A stretch of DNA of 64,000 nt from Acanthosoma haemorrhoidale (GCA_930367205.1 OV884014.1:118365768-118429767); one strand, 5' to 3'; shown: positions 1-12,500, counted from the first letter of the stretch. Numbers and translations are program-made. The notes: generated from the sequence alone by a model not told the origin.

Positions 1-1726
1 ATGAAAGTTACGAGTGAATATACTATTAAATAATGTCGATTATGATAGTGTACCGCATCATTGGCACTCATTATATCACGTGATACGATCGTATGATTGA
101 AGTCACGAGTGAATATAACATCAAATGATGTCAATTATGATAGTGTTCCGTATCATAAGCACTCATTGTATCACGTGATACGATCGTATGATGAAAAATA
201 CAAGTAAATATACTATTAAATGATGTCGATTATGACAGTGTACCGTACCATTGGCACTCATAGTATCACGTGATACGATCGTATGATTGAAGTCACGAAT
301 GAATATAACATCAAATGATGTCGATTATGATAGTGTACCGCATTATTAGCACACATTGTATCACGTGATACGATCGTATGATTAAAGTTACGAGTGAAGA
401 TAACATCAAATGATGTTGAAAATGATTGTATAATGTATCATTAGCACTCATTGTTTCACGTGATACGATCGTATGATTAATGTTACAGGTGAATATAACA
501 TCAAACGATGTCGATTATGATAGTGTACCGCATCATAGGCACTCAATATATCACGTGATACGATCGTATGATTGAAGTCACGAGTGAATGTAACATCAAA
601 TAATGTTGAATATGATTGTATAATGTATCATTAGCACTCATTGTTTCACGTGATACGATCGTATGATTAAAGTTACAGGTGAATATAACATCAAATGATG
701 TCGATTATGATAGTGTACCGCATCATTGGCACTCATTATATCACGTGATACTATCGTATGATTGAAGTCACGAGTGAATATAACATCGAATGATGCTAAA
801 TATGATTGTATAGTGTATCATTAGCACTCATTGTTTCACGCGATACGATCGTATGATTTAAGTTACAGGTGAATATAACATCAAATGATGTCGATTATGA
901 TAGTGTACCGCATCATTGGCGATCATTATATCACGTGATACTATCGTATTATTGAAGTCACGAGTGAATATAACATCAAATGATGCTAAATATGACTGTA
1001 TAGTGTATCATTAGCACTCATTGTTTCACGTGATACGATCGTATGATTAAAGTTACGAGTAAATATAACATCAAATGATGTCGAATATGATAATGTACCG
1101 TATCATTAGCACTCATTGTATCACGTGATACGATCGTATGATGAAAGTTACGAGTGAATATAACATCAAATGATGTCGATTATGATAGTGTACCGCATCA
1201 TTGGCACTTATTATATCACGTGATACTATCGTATGATTGAAGTCACGAGTGAATATAACATCAAATAATGCTAAATATGATTGTAAAGTGTAGCATTGAC
1301 ATTCATTGTATCACGAGATACGATCGTATGATTGAAGTCACGAGTGAATATAACATCAAATAATGCTAAATATGATTGTATAGTGTAGCATTGACACTCA
1401 TTGTATCAAGAGAAACGATCGTATGATTAAAGTCACGAGTGAATATAACATCAAATAATGCTAAATATGATTGTATAGTGTAGCATTGACACTCATTGTA
1501 TCACGAGATACGATCGTATGATTAACGTCACGAGTGAATATAACATCAAATGATGTTGAATATGATTGTTTAATGTATCATTAGCACTCATTGTTTCACG
1601 TGATACGATCGTATGATTAAAGTTACGAGTGAATATACTATTAAATGATGTCGATTATGATAGTGTACCGCATCATTGGCACTAATTGTATCACGTGATA
1701 CGATCGTATGATCAATGCTACGAGTT
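1..1726 (+). repeat. Satellite A array 1 (open at left edge)
   Basis: About 18.2 units of the 95-bp repeat are visible, and the array continues upstream of the window. Successive cgatcgtatg landmarks at 86, 181, 276, 371 and 466 are exactly 95 bp apart. Units mostly alternate between a form continuing gattgaagtca and one continuing attaaagtta or atgaaagtta. Near the right end (about 1260-1520) a run of units belongs to a subfamily with taatgctaaat, agcattgacac and cacgaga, in which the CACGTG palindrome is destroyed. The last unit has the boundary markers cactaatt and gtatgatcaatg. The array corresponds, with substitutions, to the last 1726 bp of A2 (3603-5328). Confidence 0.97.
74..94. repeat. 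Overlapping palindrome pair typical of the A unit
   Basis: This example stands for most of the roughly 557 A units. TATCACGTGATA (74-85) and ATACGATCGTAT (83-94) are both perfect 12-bp palindromes and share three bases. The first contains the E-box CACGTG and matches the budding-yeast CDEI consensus RTCACRTG on both strands; the second contains CGATCG. In subfamilies the first palindrome is changed to cacgaga or catgtga, while cgatcg is more often kept or becomes ctatcg. Function is not shown. Confidence 0.9.
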
Positions 1727-2730
1727 AACATAATAGGGCAAGAATTATTGTACCAGCTATGAAATACGCATTTTTGTAAAATTCTACTTTTTGACGATAT
1801 TTTTCTTGTTTTGGTATGAGGAAATCATAATTGTTCAGGAGCTAACGTACCAGCTATAAAATACTCTTATATGTAAAAATTTAACTTTTTGATGACATTT
1901 TCCTTGTTTTGGAATCAGGAGAACATAATAAGGCAGGAGCTAACGTACTAGCTAAGAAATACACTTTTTTTTTAAAAATTCAACTTTTTGACGATATTTT
2001 CTTGTTTAGGTATCAGGAGAACATAATGGGGCAGGAGCTGACGTACTAGCTATGAAATACGAATTTTTTAAAAATTCGACTTTTTGACGATATTTTCCTT
2101 GATTTCGTATCAGGAGAACATAAAAGAGCAGGAGCTAACGTTCCAGCTACAAAAAACGCATTTTTGTAAAAATTCGAATTTTAGACGATATTTTCTTTGT
2201 TTTGGTATCAGGAGAACATAATGGGACAGGAGCTAACGTACCAGCTATGAGATACCTATTTTTTTTAAATTTGACTTTTTGACGATATTTTCCTGGTTTT
2301 CGTATCAGGAGAACATAATGGGGCAGGAGCTAACGTACTAGCTATGAAATACGCATTTTTGAAAAATTCAACTTTTTGACAATATTTTTCTCCTTTTCGT
2401 ATCAGGAGAACATAATAGGGCAGGAGCTAACGTACCAGCTATGAAATACGCATTTTTGTAAAAATTTGACTTTTGGACGATATTTTCTTTGTTTTGGTAT
2501 CAGGAGAACATAATGGGACAGGAGCTAACGTACTAGCTCTAAATACGCATTTTTGTGAAAATTCGACTTTTTGACGTCATTTTTCTTGTTTTGGTATCAG
2601 GAGAACATAATGGGGCAGGTGCTAACGTACAAGTTATGAAATACGCATTTTTGTAAAAATTCAACTTTTTTAAAATGTTTTCTTTGTTTTGGTATCAGGA
2701 GAACATAAAGGGGCAAGAGCTAACGTACAA
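1727..2730 (+). repeat. Satellite B array 1 (about 10.3 units)
   Basis: This is a 1004-bp run of the 97-98-bp B repeat. The landmark atcagga recurs at 1914, 2012, 2109, 2207, 2304, 2401, 2499, 2596 and 2694, giving alternating spacings of 97 and 98 bp. A typical unit reads through gagaacataatg, ggagctaacgtac, agctatgaaatacg, an A/T-tract section, gacgatattttcc and ttgttttgg. The first two units are diverged (tatgaggaaatcat, tactcttatatg) and are the same in all B arrays, so the left end is fixed. This array has the ttcaggagc marker (type I, shared with B3 and B8). A 14-bp palindrome lies at 2169-2182. Confidence 0.97.
2169..2182. repeat. 14-bp palindrome in a B-unit variant
   Basis: AAAATTCGAATTTT is a perfect palindrome created by the aattttagacg variant of the B unit. 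The same form occurs near 8829-8842 and 52863-52876. Most B units read aattcgactttt and lack it. Confidence 0.85.
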
Positions 2731-2750
2731 GATCATACGATTGTATGATC
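2731..2750. repeat. B-to-A junction palindrome, one substitution
   Basis: The joint between B1 and A2 has the 20-bp palindrome of the other joints with one C-to-T change at a CpG in its centre (acgattgt). Confidence 0.9.
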
Positions 2751-5328
2751 AAAGTTACGAGTGAATATGACATCAAATGATGTCGATTATGATAGTGTAC
2801 CGCATTATTAGCACACATTGTATCACGTGATACGATCGTATGATTAAAGTTACGAGTGAAGATAACATCAAATGATGTTGAAAATGATTGTATAATGTAT
2901 CATTAGCACTCATTGTATCACGAGATACGATCGTATGATTAAAGTCACGAGTGAATATAACATCAAATGATGTTGAATATGATTGTATAATGTATCATTA
3001 GCACTCATTGTTTCACGTGATACGATCGTATGATTAAAGTTACAGGTGAATATAACATCAAATGAGGTCGATTATGATAGTGTACCGCATCATTGGCACT
3101 CATTATATCACGTGATACTATCGTATGATTGAAGTCACGAGTGAATATAAAATCAAATAATGCTAAATATGATTGTATAGTGTATCATTAGCGATCATTG
3201 TTTCACGTGATACGATCGTATGATTAAAGTCACGAGTGAATATAACATCAAATGATTTCGAATATGATAATGTACCGTATCATTAGCACTCATATTATGA
3301 CGTGATACGATCGTATGATAAAAGTTACGAGTGAATATAACATCAAATGATGTTGAATATGATTGTATAATGTATCATTAGCACTCATTGTTTCACGTGA
3401 TACGATCATAAGATTAAAGTTACGAGTAAATATAACATCAAATGATGTCGAATATGATAATGTACTGTATCATTAGCACTCATTGTATCACGTGATACGA
3501 TCGTATGATGAAAGTTACGAGTGAATATAACATCAAATGATGTCGATTATGATAGTGTACCTTATCATTGGCACTCATTATATCACGTGATACGATCGTA
3601 TAATGAAAGTTACGAGTGAATATACTATTAAATAATGTCGATTATGATAGTGTACCGCATCATTGGCACTCATTATATCACGTGATACGATCGTATGATT
3701 GAAGTCACGAGTGAATATAACATCAAATGATGTCAATTATGATAGTGTTCTGTATCATAAGCACTCATTGTATCACGTGATACGATCGTATGATGAAAGT
3801 TACAAGTAAATATACTATTAAATGATGTCGATTATGACAGTGTACCGTACCATTGGCACTCATAGTATCACGTGATACGATCGTATGATTGAAGTCACGA
3901 ATGAATATAACATCAAATGATGTCGATTATGATAGTGTACCGCATCATTAGCACACATTGTATCACGTGATACGATCGTATGATTAAAGTTACGAGTGAA
4001 GATAACATCAAATGATGTTGAATATGATTGTATAATGTATCATTAGCACTCATTGTTTCACGTGATACGATCGTATGATTAAAGTTACAGGTGAATATAA
4101 CATCAAACGATGTCGATTATGATAGTGTACCGCATCATTGGCACTCAATATATCACGTGATACGATCGTATGATTGAAGTCACGAGTGAATATAACATCA
4201 AATAATGTTGAATATGATTGTATAATGTATCATTAGCACTCATTGTTTCACGTGATACGATCGTATGATTAAAGTTACAGGTGAATATAACATCAAATGA
4301 TGTCGATTATGATAGTGTACCGCATCATTGGCACTCATTATATCACGTGATACAATCGTATGATTGAAGTCACGAGTGAATATAACATCAAATGATGCTA
4401 AATATGATTGTATAGTGTATCATTAGCACTCATTGTTTCACGTGATATGATGGTATGATTAAAGTTACGAGTAAATATAACATCAAATGATGTTGAATAC
4501 GATTGTACAATGTATCATTAGCACTCATTGTTTCACGTGATACGATCGTATGATTAAAGTTATAGGTGAATATAACATCAAATGATGTCGATTATGATAG
4601 TGTACCGCATCATTGGCACTCATTATATCACGTGATACTATCGTATGATTGAAGTCACGAGTGAATATAACATCAAATGATGCTAAATATGACTGTATAG
4701 TGTATCATTAGCACTCATTGTTTCACGTGATACGATCGTATGATTAAAGTTACGAGTAAATATAACATCAAATGATGTCGAATATGATAATGTACCGTAT
4801 CATTAGCACTCATTGTATCACGTGATACGATCGTATGATGAAAGTTACGAGTGAATATAACATCAAATGATGTCGATTATGATAGTGTTCCGCATCATTT
4901 GCACTTATTATATCACGTGATACTATCGTATGATTGAAGTCACGAGTGAATATAACATCAAATAATGCTAAATATGATTGTAAAGTGTAGCATTGACACT
5001 CATTGTATCACGAAATACGTTCGTATGATTGAAGTCACGAGTGAATATAACATCAAATAATGCTAAATATGATTGTATAGTGTAGCATTGACACTCATTG
5101 TATCACGAGATACGATCGTATGATTAAAGTCACGAGTGAATATAACATCAAATGATGTTGAATATGATTGTTTAATGTATCATTAGCACTCATTGTTTCA
5201 CGTGATACGATCGTATGATTAAAGTTACGAGTGAATATACTATTAAATGATGTCGATTATGATAGTGTACCGCATCATTGGCACTAATTGTATCACGTGA
5301 AACGATCGTATGATCAATGTTACGAGTT
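2731..5328 (+). repeat. Satellite A array 2 (27 units + 33 bp)
   Basis: The length of 2598 bp equals 27 x 95 + 33, so no net insertion or deletion is present. The left part (2731-3602) carries rare markers, aatgaggtcg near 3061 and catattatga at 3291, that also occur in A4, where they recur at 1995-bp spacing. The right part (3603-5328) parallels A1 from position 1 at an offset of 3602. The array is therefore a mosaic of two series known elsewhere in the window. It ends with the gtgaaacgatcg / caatgttacg form of the boundary unit (type II). Confidence 0.97.
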
Positions 5329-6624
5329 AACATAATAGGGCAAGAATTATTGTACCAGCTATGAAATACGCATTTTTGTAAAATTCTACTTTTTGACGAT
5401 ATTTTTCTTGTTTTGGTATGAGGAAATCATAATTGTTCAAGAGCTAACGTACCAGCTATAAAATACTCTTATATGTAAAAATTAAACTTTTTGATGACAT
5501 TTTCCTTGTTTTGGTATCAGGAGAACATAATATGGCAGGAGCTAACGTACTAGCTGAGAAATACGCATTTTTGTAAAAATTTGAGTTTTCGACGATATTT
5601 TCCTTGTTTTGGTATCAGGAGAACATAATGGGGCAGGAGCTAACGTACTAGCTATGAAATACGCATTTTCGAAAAATTCGACTTTTTGACGATATTTTCC
5701 TTGATTTTGTATCAGGAGAACATAAAAGAGAAGGAGCTAACGTTCCAGCTATGAAATACCCATTTTTTAAAAATTCGACTCTTAGACGATATTTTCCTTG
5801 TTTTCGTATCAGGAGAACATAATGGGGCAGGAGCTGACGTACTAGCTATGAAATACGCATTTTTTAAAAATTCGACTTTTTGACGATATTTTCCTTGTTT
5901 TAGTATCAGGAGAACATAATGGGGCAGGAGCTAACGTACCAGCTATGAAATACGCATTTTTGTAAAAATTTGAGTTTTTGACGATATTTTCCTTGATTTC
6001 GTATCAGGAGAACATAAAAGAGCAGGAGCTAACGTTCCAGCTACAAAAAACGCATTTTTGTAAAAATTTGAATTTTAGACGATATTTTCTTTGTTTTGGT
6101 ATCAGGAGAACATAATGGGACAGGAGCTAACGTACCAGCTATGAGATACCTATTTTTTTAAAATTTGACTTTTTGACGATATTTTCCTGGTTTTCGTATC
6201 AGGAGAACATAATGGGGCAGGAGCTAACGTACTAGCTATGAAATACGCATTTTTGAAAAATTAAACTTTTTGACGATATTTTTCTCTTTTTCGTATCAGG
6301 AGAACATAATAGGGCAGGAGCTAACGTACCAGCTATGAAATACGCATTTTTGTAAAAATTTGACTTTTGGACGATATTTTCTTTGTTTTGGTATCAGGAG
6401 AACATAATGGGACAGGAGCTAACGTACTAGCTCTAAATACGCATTTTTGTGAAAATTCGACTTTTTGAAGTCATTTTTCTTGTTTTGGTATCAGGAGAAC
6501 ATAATGGGGCAGGTGCTAACGTACAAGTTATGAAATACGCATTTTTGTAAAAATTCAACTTTTTAAAAATGTTTTCTTTGTTTTGGTATCAGGAGAACAT
6601 AAAGGGGCAAGAGCTAACGTACAA
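5329..6624 (+). repeat. Satellite B array 2 (about 13.3 units)
   Basis: This 1296-bp B array has the same diverged first units and the same last partial unit (aacataaaggggc, then taacgtacaa) as the other B arrays. It carries the ttcaagagc type II marker. Internal units include forms with agaaggagc, cccatttttt and tagacgatatt, which reappear in the same order in B4-B7. Compared with B4 and B5 (906 bp) it is longer by about four whole units, so length differences between B arrays arise inside the array and not at its ends. Confidence 0.97.
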
Positions 6625-6644
6625 GATCATACGATCGTATGATC
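6625..6644. repeat. B-to-A junction palindrome
   Basis: Perfect 20-bp palindrome GATCATACGATCGTATGATC at the B2/A3 joint. Interior A units have only the central 12 bp, because the base before it pairs wrongly (gatacg ... cgtatg). Confidence 0.95.
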
Positions 6645-7797
6645 AAAGTTACGAGTGAAGATAACATCAAATGATGTTGAAAATGATTGTATAATGTATC
6701 ATTAGCACTCATTGTTTCACGTGATACGATCGTATGATTAAAGTTACAGGTGAATATAACATCAAACGATGTCGATTATGATAGTGTACCGCATCATAGG
6801 CACTCAATATATCACGTGATACGATCGTATGATTGAAGTCACGAGTGAATATAACATCAAATAATGTTGAATATGATTGTATAATGTATCATTAGCACTC
6901 ATTGTTTCACGTGATACGATCGTATGATTAAAGTTACAGGTGAATATAACATCAAATGATGTCGATTATGATAGTGTACCGCATCATTGGCGATCATTAT
7001 ATCACGTGATACTATCGTATTATTGAAGTCACGAGTGAATATAACATCAAATGATGCTAAATATGACTGTATAGTGTATCATTAGCACTCATTGTTTCAC
7101 GTGATACGATCGTATGATTAAAGTTACGAGTAAATATACTATTAAATGATGTCGAATATGATAATGTACCGTATCATTAGCACTCATTGTATCACGTGAT
7201 ACGATCGTATGATGAAAGTTACGAGTGAATATAACATCAAATGATGTCGATTATGATAGTGTACCGCATCATTGGCACTTATTATATCACGTGATACTAT
7301 CGTATGATTGAAGTCACGAGTGAATATAACATCAAATAATGCTAAATATGATTGTAAAGTGTAGCATTGACACTCATTGTATCACGAGATACGATCGTAT
7401 GATTGAAGTCACGAGTGAATATAATATCAAATAATGCTAAATATGATTGTATAGTGTAGCATTGACACTCATTGTATCACGAGAAACGATCGTATGATTA
7501 AAGTCACGAGTGAATATAACATCAAATAATGCTAAATATGATTGTATAGTGTAGCATTGACACTCATTGTATCACGAGATACGATCGTATGATTAACGTC
7601 ACGAGTGAATATAACATCAAATGATGTTGAATATGATTGTTTAATGTATCATTAGCACTCATTGTTTCACGTGATACGATCGTATGATTAAAGTTACGAG
7701 TGAATATACTATTAAATGATGTCGATTATGATAGTGTACCGCATCATTGGCACTAATTGTATCACGTGATACGATCGTATGATCAATGCTACGAGTT
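6625..7797 (+). repeat. Satellite A array 3 (12 units + 33 bp, shortest)
   Basis: The length of 1173 bp is exactly 12 x 95 + 33. It starts directly with a unit (gagtgaagataacatc, gttgaaaatg) that in A1 lies in the interior near 381-430, and then follows the A1 series to the B boundary with two units missing around 6960. It can be read as an A1-like array that lost its first units and an internal pair. It ends with the type I boundary unit (gtgatacgatcg, caatgctacg). Confidence 0.97.
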
Positions 7798-9390
7798 AAC
7801 ATAATAGGGCAAGAATTATTGTACCAGCTATGAAATACGCATTTTTGTAAAATTCTACTTTTTGACGATATTTTTCTTGTTTTGGTATGAGGAAATCATA
7901 ATTGTTCAGGAGCTAACGTACCAGCTATAAAATACTCTTATATGTAAAAATTTAACTTTTTGATGACATTTTCCTTGTTTTGGTATCAGGAGAACATAAT
8001 AAGGCAGGAGCTAACGTACTAGCTGAGAAATACGCATTTTTGTAAAAATTTGAGTTTTCGACAATATTTTCCTTGTTTTGGTATCAGGAGAACATAATAG
8101 GGCAGGAGCTAACGTACCAGCTATGAAATACGCAATTTTTGTAAAAATTTGAGTTTTCGACAATATTTTCCTTGTTTTGGTATCAGGAGAACATAATGGA
8201 GCAGGAGCTAACGTACTAGCTATGAAATACGCATTTTTGTAAAAATTTGAGTTTTTGACGATATTTTCCTTGATTTCGTATCAGGAGAACATAAAAGAGC
8301 AGGAGCTAACGTTCCAGCTACAAAAAACGCATTTTTGTAAAAATTTGAATTTTAGTTGATATTTTCCTTGTTTTGGTATCAGGAGAACATAATAAGGCAG
8401 GAGCTAACGTACTAGCTGAGAAATACGCATTTTTGTAAAAATTTGAGTTTTCGACGATATTTTCCTTGTTTTGGTATCAGGAGAACATAATGGGGCAGGA
8501 GCTAACGTACTAGCTATGAAATACGCATTTTTGTAAAAATTTGAGTTTTTGACGATATTTTCCTTGATTTCGTATCAGGAGAACATAAAAGAGCAGGACC
8601 TAACGTTCCAGCTACAAAAAACGCATTTTTGTAAAAATTTGAATTTTAGACGATATTTTCCTTGTTTTCGTATCAGGAGAACATAATGGGGCAGGAGCTG
8701 ACGTACTAGCTATGAAATACGAATTTTTTAAAAATTCGACTTTTTGACGATATTTTCCTTGATTTCGTATCAGGAGAACATAAAAGAGCAGGAGCTAACG
8801 TTCCAGCTACAAAAAACGCATTTTTGTAAAAATTCGAATTTTAGACGATATTTTCTTTGTTTTGGTATCAGGAGAACATAATGGGACAGGAGCTAACGTA
8901 CCAGCTATGAGATACCTATTTTTTTTAAATTTGACTTTTTGACGATATTTTCCTGGTTTTCGTATCAGGAGAACATAATGGGGCAGGAGCTAACGTACTA
9001 GCTATGAAATACGCATTTTTGAAAAATTCAACTTTTTGACAATATTTTTCTCCTTTTCGTATCAGGAGAACATAATAGGGCAGGAGCTAACGTACCAGCT
9101 ATGAAATACGCATTTTTGTAAAAATTTGACTTTTGGACGATATTTTCTTTGTTTTGGTATCAGGAGAACATAATGGGACAGGAGCTAACGTACTAGCTCT
9201 AAATACGCATTTTTGTGAAAATTCGACTTTTTGACGTCATTTTTCTTGTTTTGGTATCAGGAGAACATAATGGGGCAGGTGCTAACGTACAAGCTATGAA
9301 ATACGCATTTTTGTAAAAATTCAACTTTTTTAAAATGTTTTCTTTGTTTTGGTATCAGGAGAACATAAAGGGGCAAGAGCTAACGTACAA
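7798..9390 (+). repeat. Satellite B array 3 (about 16.3 units, longest B array)
   Basis: This 1593-bp type I array (ttcaggagc) follows the usual fixed left end. Its extra length comes from repeated copies of a short series: units with tagctgagaaatac, then tactagctatgaaatac, then agctacaaaaaacgc recur around 8020-8630, consistent with expansion of a two- or three-unit segment. One unit is slightly long (cgcaatttttg near 8131), which explains why the array is a few bases over 16 x 97.5 + 29. Confidence 0.97.
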
Positions 9391-9410
9391 GATCATACGA
9401 TCGTATGATC
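9391..9410. repeat. B-to-A junction palindrome
   Basis: Perfect 20-bp palindrome at the B3/A4 joint, preceded by taacgtacaa of the last partial B unit and followed by aaagttacgagtg of A. Confidence 0.95.
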
Positions 9411-9511
9411 AAAGTTACGAGTGAATATACTATTAAATGATGTCGATTATGATAGTGTGCCGCATCATTAGCAAACATTGTATCACATGATACGATTGTA
9501 TGATTGAAGTT

Positions 9512-12500
9512 ACGAGTGAATATAACATCAAATGATGTCGATTATGATAGTGTACCGCATCATTGGCACTCATTATATCACGTGATACTATCGTATGATT
9601 GAAGTCACGAGTGAATATAACATCAAATAATGCTAAATATGATTGTATAGTGTAGCATTGACACTCATTGTATCACGAGATACGATCGTATGATTAAAGT
9701 CACGAGTGAATATAACATCAAATGATGTTGAATATGATTGTATTATGTATCATTAGCACTCATTGTTTCACGTGATACGATCGTATGTTTAAAGTTACAG
9801 GTGAATATAACATCAAATGAGGTCGATTATGATAGTGTACCGCATCATTGGCACTCATTATATCACGTGATACTATCGTATGATTGAAGTCACGAGTGAA
9901 TATAAAATCAAATGATGCTAAATATGATTGTATAGTGTATCATTAGCGATCATTGTTTCACGTGATACGATCGTATGATTAAAGTCACGAGTGAATATAA
10001 CATCAAATGATGCTAAATATGATTGTATAGTGTATCATAAGCACTCATTGTTTCACGTGATACGATCGTATGATTAAAGTTACGAGTAAATATAACATCA
10101 AATGATTTCGAATATGATAATGTACCGTATCATTAGCACTCATATTATGACGTGATACGATCGTATGATAAAAGTTACGAGTGAATATAACATCAAATGA
10201 TGTTGAATATGATTGTATAATGTATCATTAGCACTCATTGTTTCACGTGATACGATCATAAGATTAAAGTTACGAGTAAATATAACATCAAATGATGTCG
10301 AATATGATAATGTACTGTATCATTAGCACTCATTGTATCACGTGATACGATCGTATGATGAAAGTTACGAGTGAATATAACATCAAATGATGTCGATTAT
10401 GATAGTGTACCTTATCATTGGCACTCATTATATCACGTGATACGATCGTATAATGAAAGTTACGAGTGAATATACTATTAAATAATGTCGATTATGATAG
10501 TGTACCGCATCATTGGCACTCATTATATCACGTGATACGATCGTATGATTGAAGTCACGAGTGAATATAACATCAAATGATGTCAATTATGATAGTGTTC
10601 TGTATCATAAGCACTCATTGTATCACGTGATACGATCGTATGATGAAAGTTACAAGTAAATATACTATTAAATGATGTCGATTATGACAGTGTACCGTAC
10701 CATTGGCACTCATAGTATCACGTGATACGATCGTATGATTGAAGTCACGAATGAATATAACATCAAATGATGTCGATTATGATAGTGTACCGCATCATTT
10801 GCACACATTGTATCACGTGATACGATCGTATGATTAAAGTTACGAGTGAAGATAACATCAAATGATGTTGAATATGATTGTATAATGTATCATTAGCACT
10901 CATTGTTTCACGTAATACGATCGTATGATTAAAGTTACAGGTGAATATAACATCAAACGATGTCGATTATGATAGTGTACCGCATCATTGGCACTCAATA
11001 TATCACGTGATACGATCGTATGATTGAAGTCACGAGTGAATATAACATCAAATAATGTTGAATATGATTGTATAATGTATCATTAGCACTCATTGTTTCA
11101 CGTGATACGATCGTATGATTAAAGTTACAGGTGAATATAACATCAAATGATGTCGATTATGATAGTGTACCGCATCATTGGCACTCATTATATCACGTGA
11201 TACAATCGTATGATTGAAGTCACGAGTGAATATAACATCAAATGATGCTAAATATGATTGTATAGTGTATCATTAGCACTCATTGTTTCACGTGATATGA
11301 TCGTATGATTAAAGTTACGAGTGAAGATAACATCAAATGATGTTGAATATGATTGTATAATGTATCATTAGCACTCATTGTTTCACGTGATACGATCGTA
11401 TGATTAAAGTTACAGGTGAATATAACATCAAACGATGTCGATTATGATAGTGTACCGCATCATTGGCACTCATTATATCACGTGATACTATCGTATGATT
11501 GAAGTCACGAGTGAATATAACATCAAATGATGTCGATTATGATAGTGTACCGCATCATTGGCACTCATTATATCACGTGATACTATCGTATGATTGAAGT
11601 CACGAGTGAATATAACATCAAATAATGCTAAATATGATTGTATAGTGTAGCATTGACACTCATTGTATCACGAGATACGATCGTATGATTAAAGTCACGA
11701 GTGAATATAACATCAAATGATGTTGAATATGATTGTATTATGTATCATTAGCACTCATTGTTTCACGTGATACGATCGTATGATTAAAGTTACAGGTGAA
11801 TATAACATCAAATGAGGTCGATTATGATAGTGTACCGCATCATTGGCACTCATTATATCACGTGATACTATCGTATGATTGAAGTCACGAGTGAATATAA
11901 AATCAAATGATGCTAAATATGATTGTATAGTGTATCATTAGCGATCATTGTTTCACGTGATACGATCGTATGATTAAAGTCACGAGTGAATATAACATCA
12001 AATGATGCTAAATATGATTGTATAGTGTATCATAAGCACTCATTGTTTCACGTGATACGATCGTATGATTAAAGTTACGAGTAAATATAACATCAAATGA
12101 TTTCGAATATGATAATGTACCGTATCATTAGCACTCATATTATGACGTGATACGATCGTATGATAAAAGTTACGAGTGAATATAACATCAAATGATGTTG
12201 AATATGATTGTATAATGTATCATTAGCACTCATTGTTTCACGTGATACGATCATAAGATTAAAGTTACGAGTAAATATAACATCAAATGATGTCGAATAT
12301 GATAATGTACTGTATCATTAGCACTCATTGTATCACGTGATACGATCGTATGATGAAAGTTACGAGTGAATATAACATCAAATGATGTCGATTATGATAG
12401 TGTACCTTATCATTGGCACTCATTATATCACGTGATACGATCGTATAATGAAAGTTACGAGTGAATATACTATTAAATAATGTCGATTATGATAGTGTAC

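Larger units (their letters stand above)
1..5328 (+). repeat. Older composite repeat (A1 against end of A2, offset 3602 bp)
   Basis: Position 1 corresponds to 3603, and both segments run 1726 bp to the B junction. Unit order agrees for about the first 800 bp with scattered substitutions (for example gcatcataggc against gcatcattggc) and diverges near 841/4443. This is an older or more reshuffled copy than the other composites. Confidence 0.75.

Noticed and set aside
74..94. Budding-yeast type point centromere (CDEI-CDEII-CDEIII)
   Set aside because: Only the CDEI-like palindrome is present. It is repeated hundreds of times, and no CDEIII-like element at a fixed distance was recognised. A point centromere has a single CDEI.
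1..1726. CRISPR array
   Set aside because: Repeat spacing is regular, but there are no unique spacers: the whole 95-bp unit is conserved, and the unit is far longer than a CRISPR repeat with many substitutions between copies.
2161..2182. Rho-independent terminator-like hairpins in B (A-tract, palindrome, T-tract)
   Set aside because: The sequence is eukaryotic satellite with AT-only stems repeated in every unit, so a bacterial terminator reading has no context.
2298..2315. CENP-B box in the B unit (ttttcgtatcagg)
   Set aside because: TTCG followed four bases later by A matches part of the box core, but the required CGGG half is absent (agaa in its place), and many B units read ttttggtatc and lack TTCG.
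1727..2730. B arrays as a transposable element or its internal repeats
   Set aside because: No terminal inverted repeats, coding sequence or poly-A end was found. The B arrays are tandem units bounded by partial units, and the flanking A duplication alone does not show transposition.
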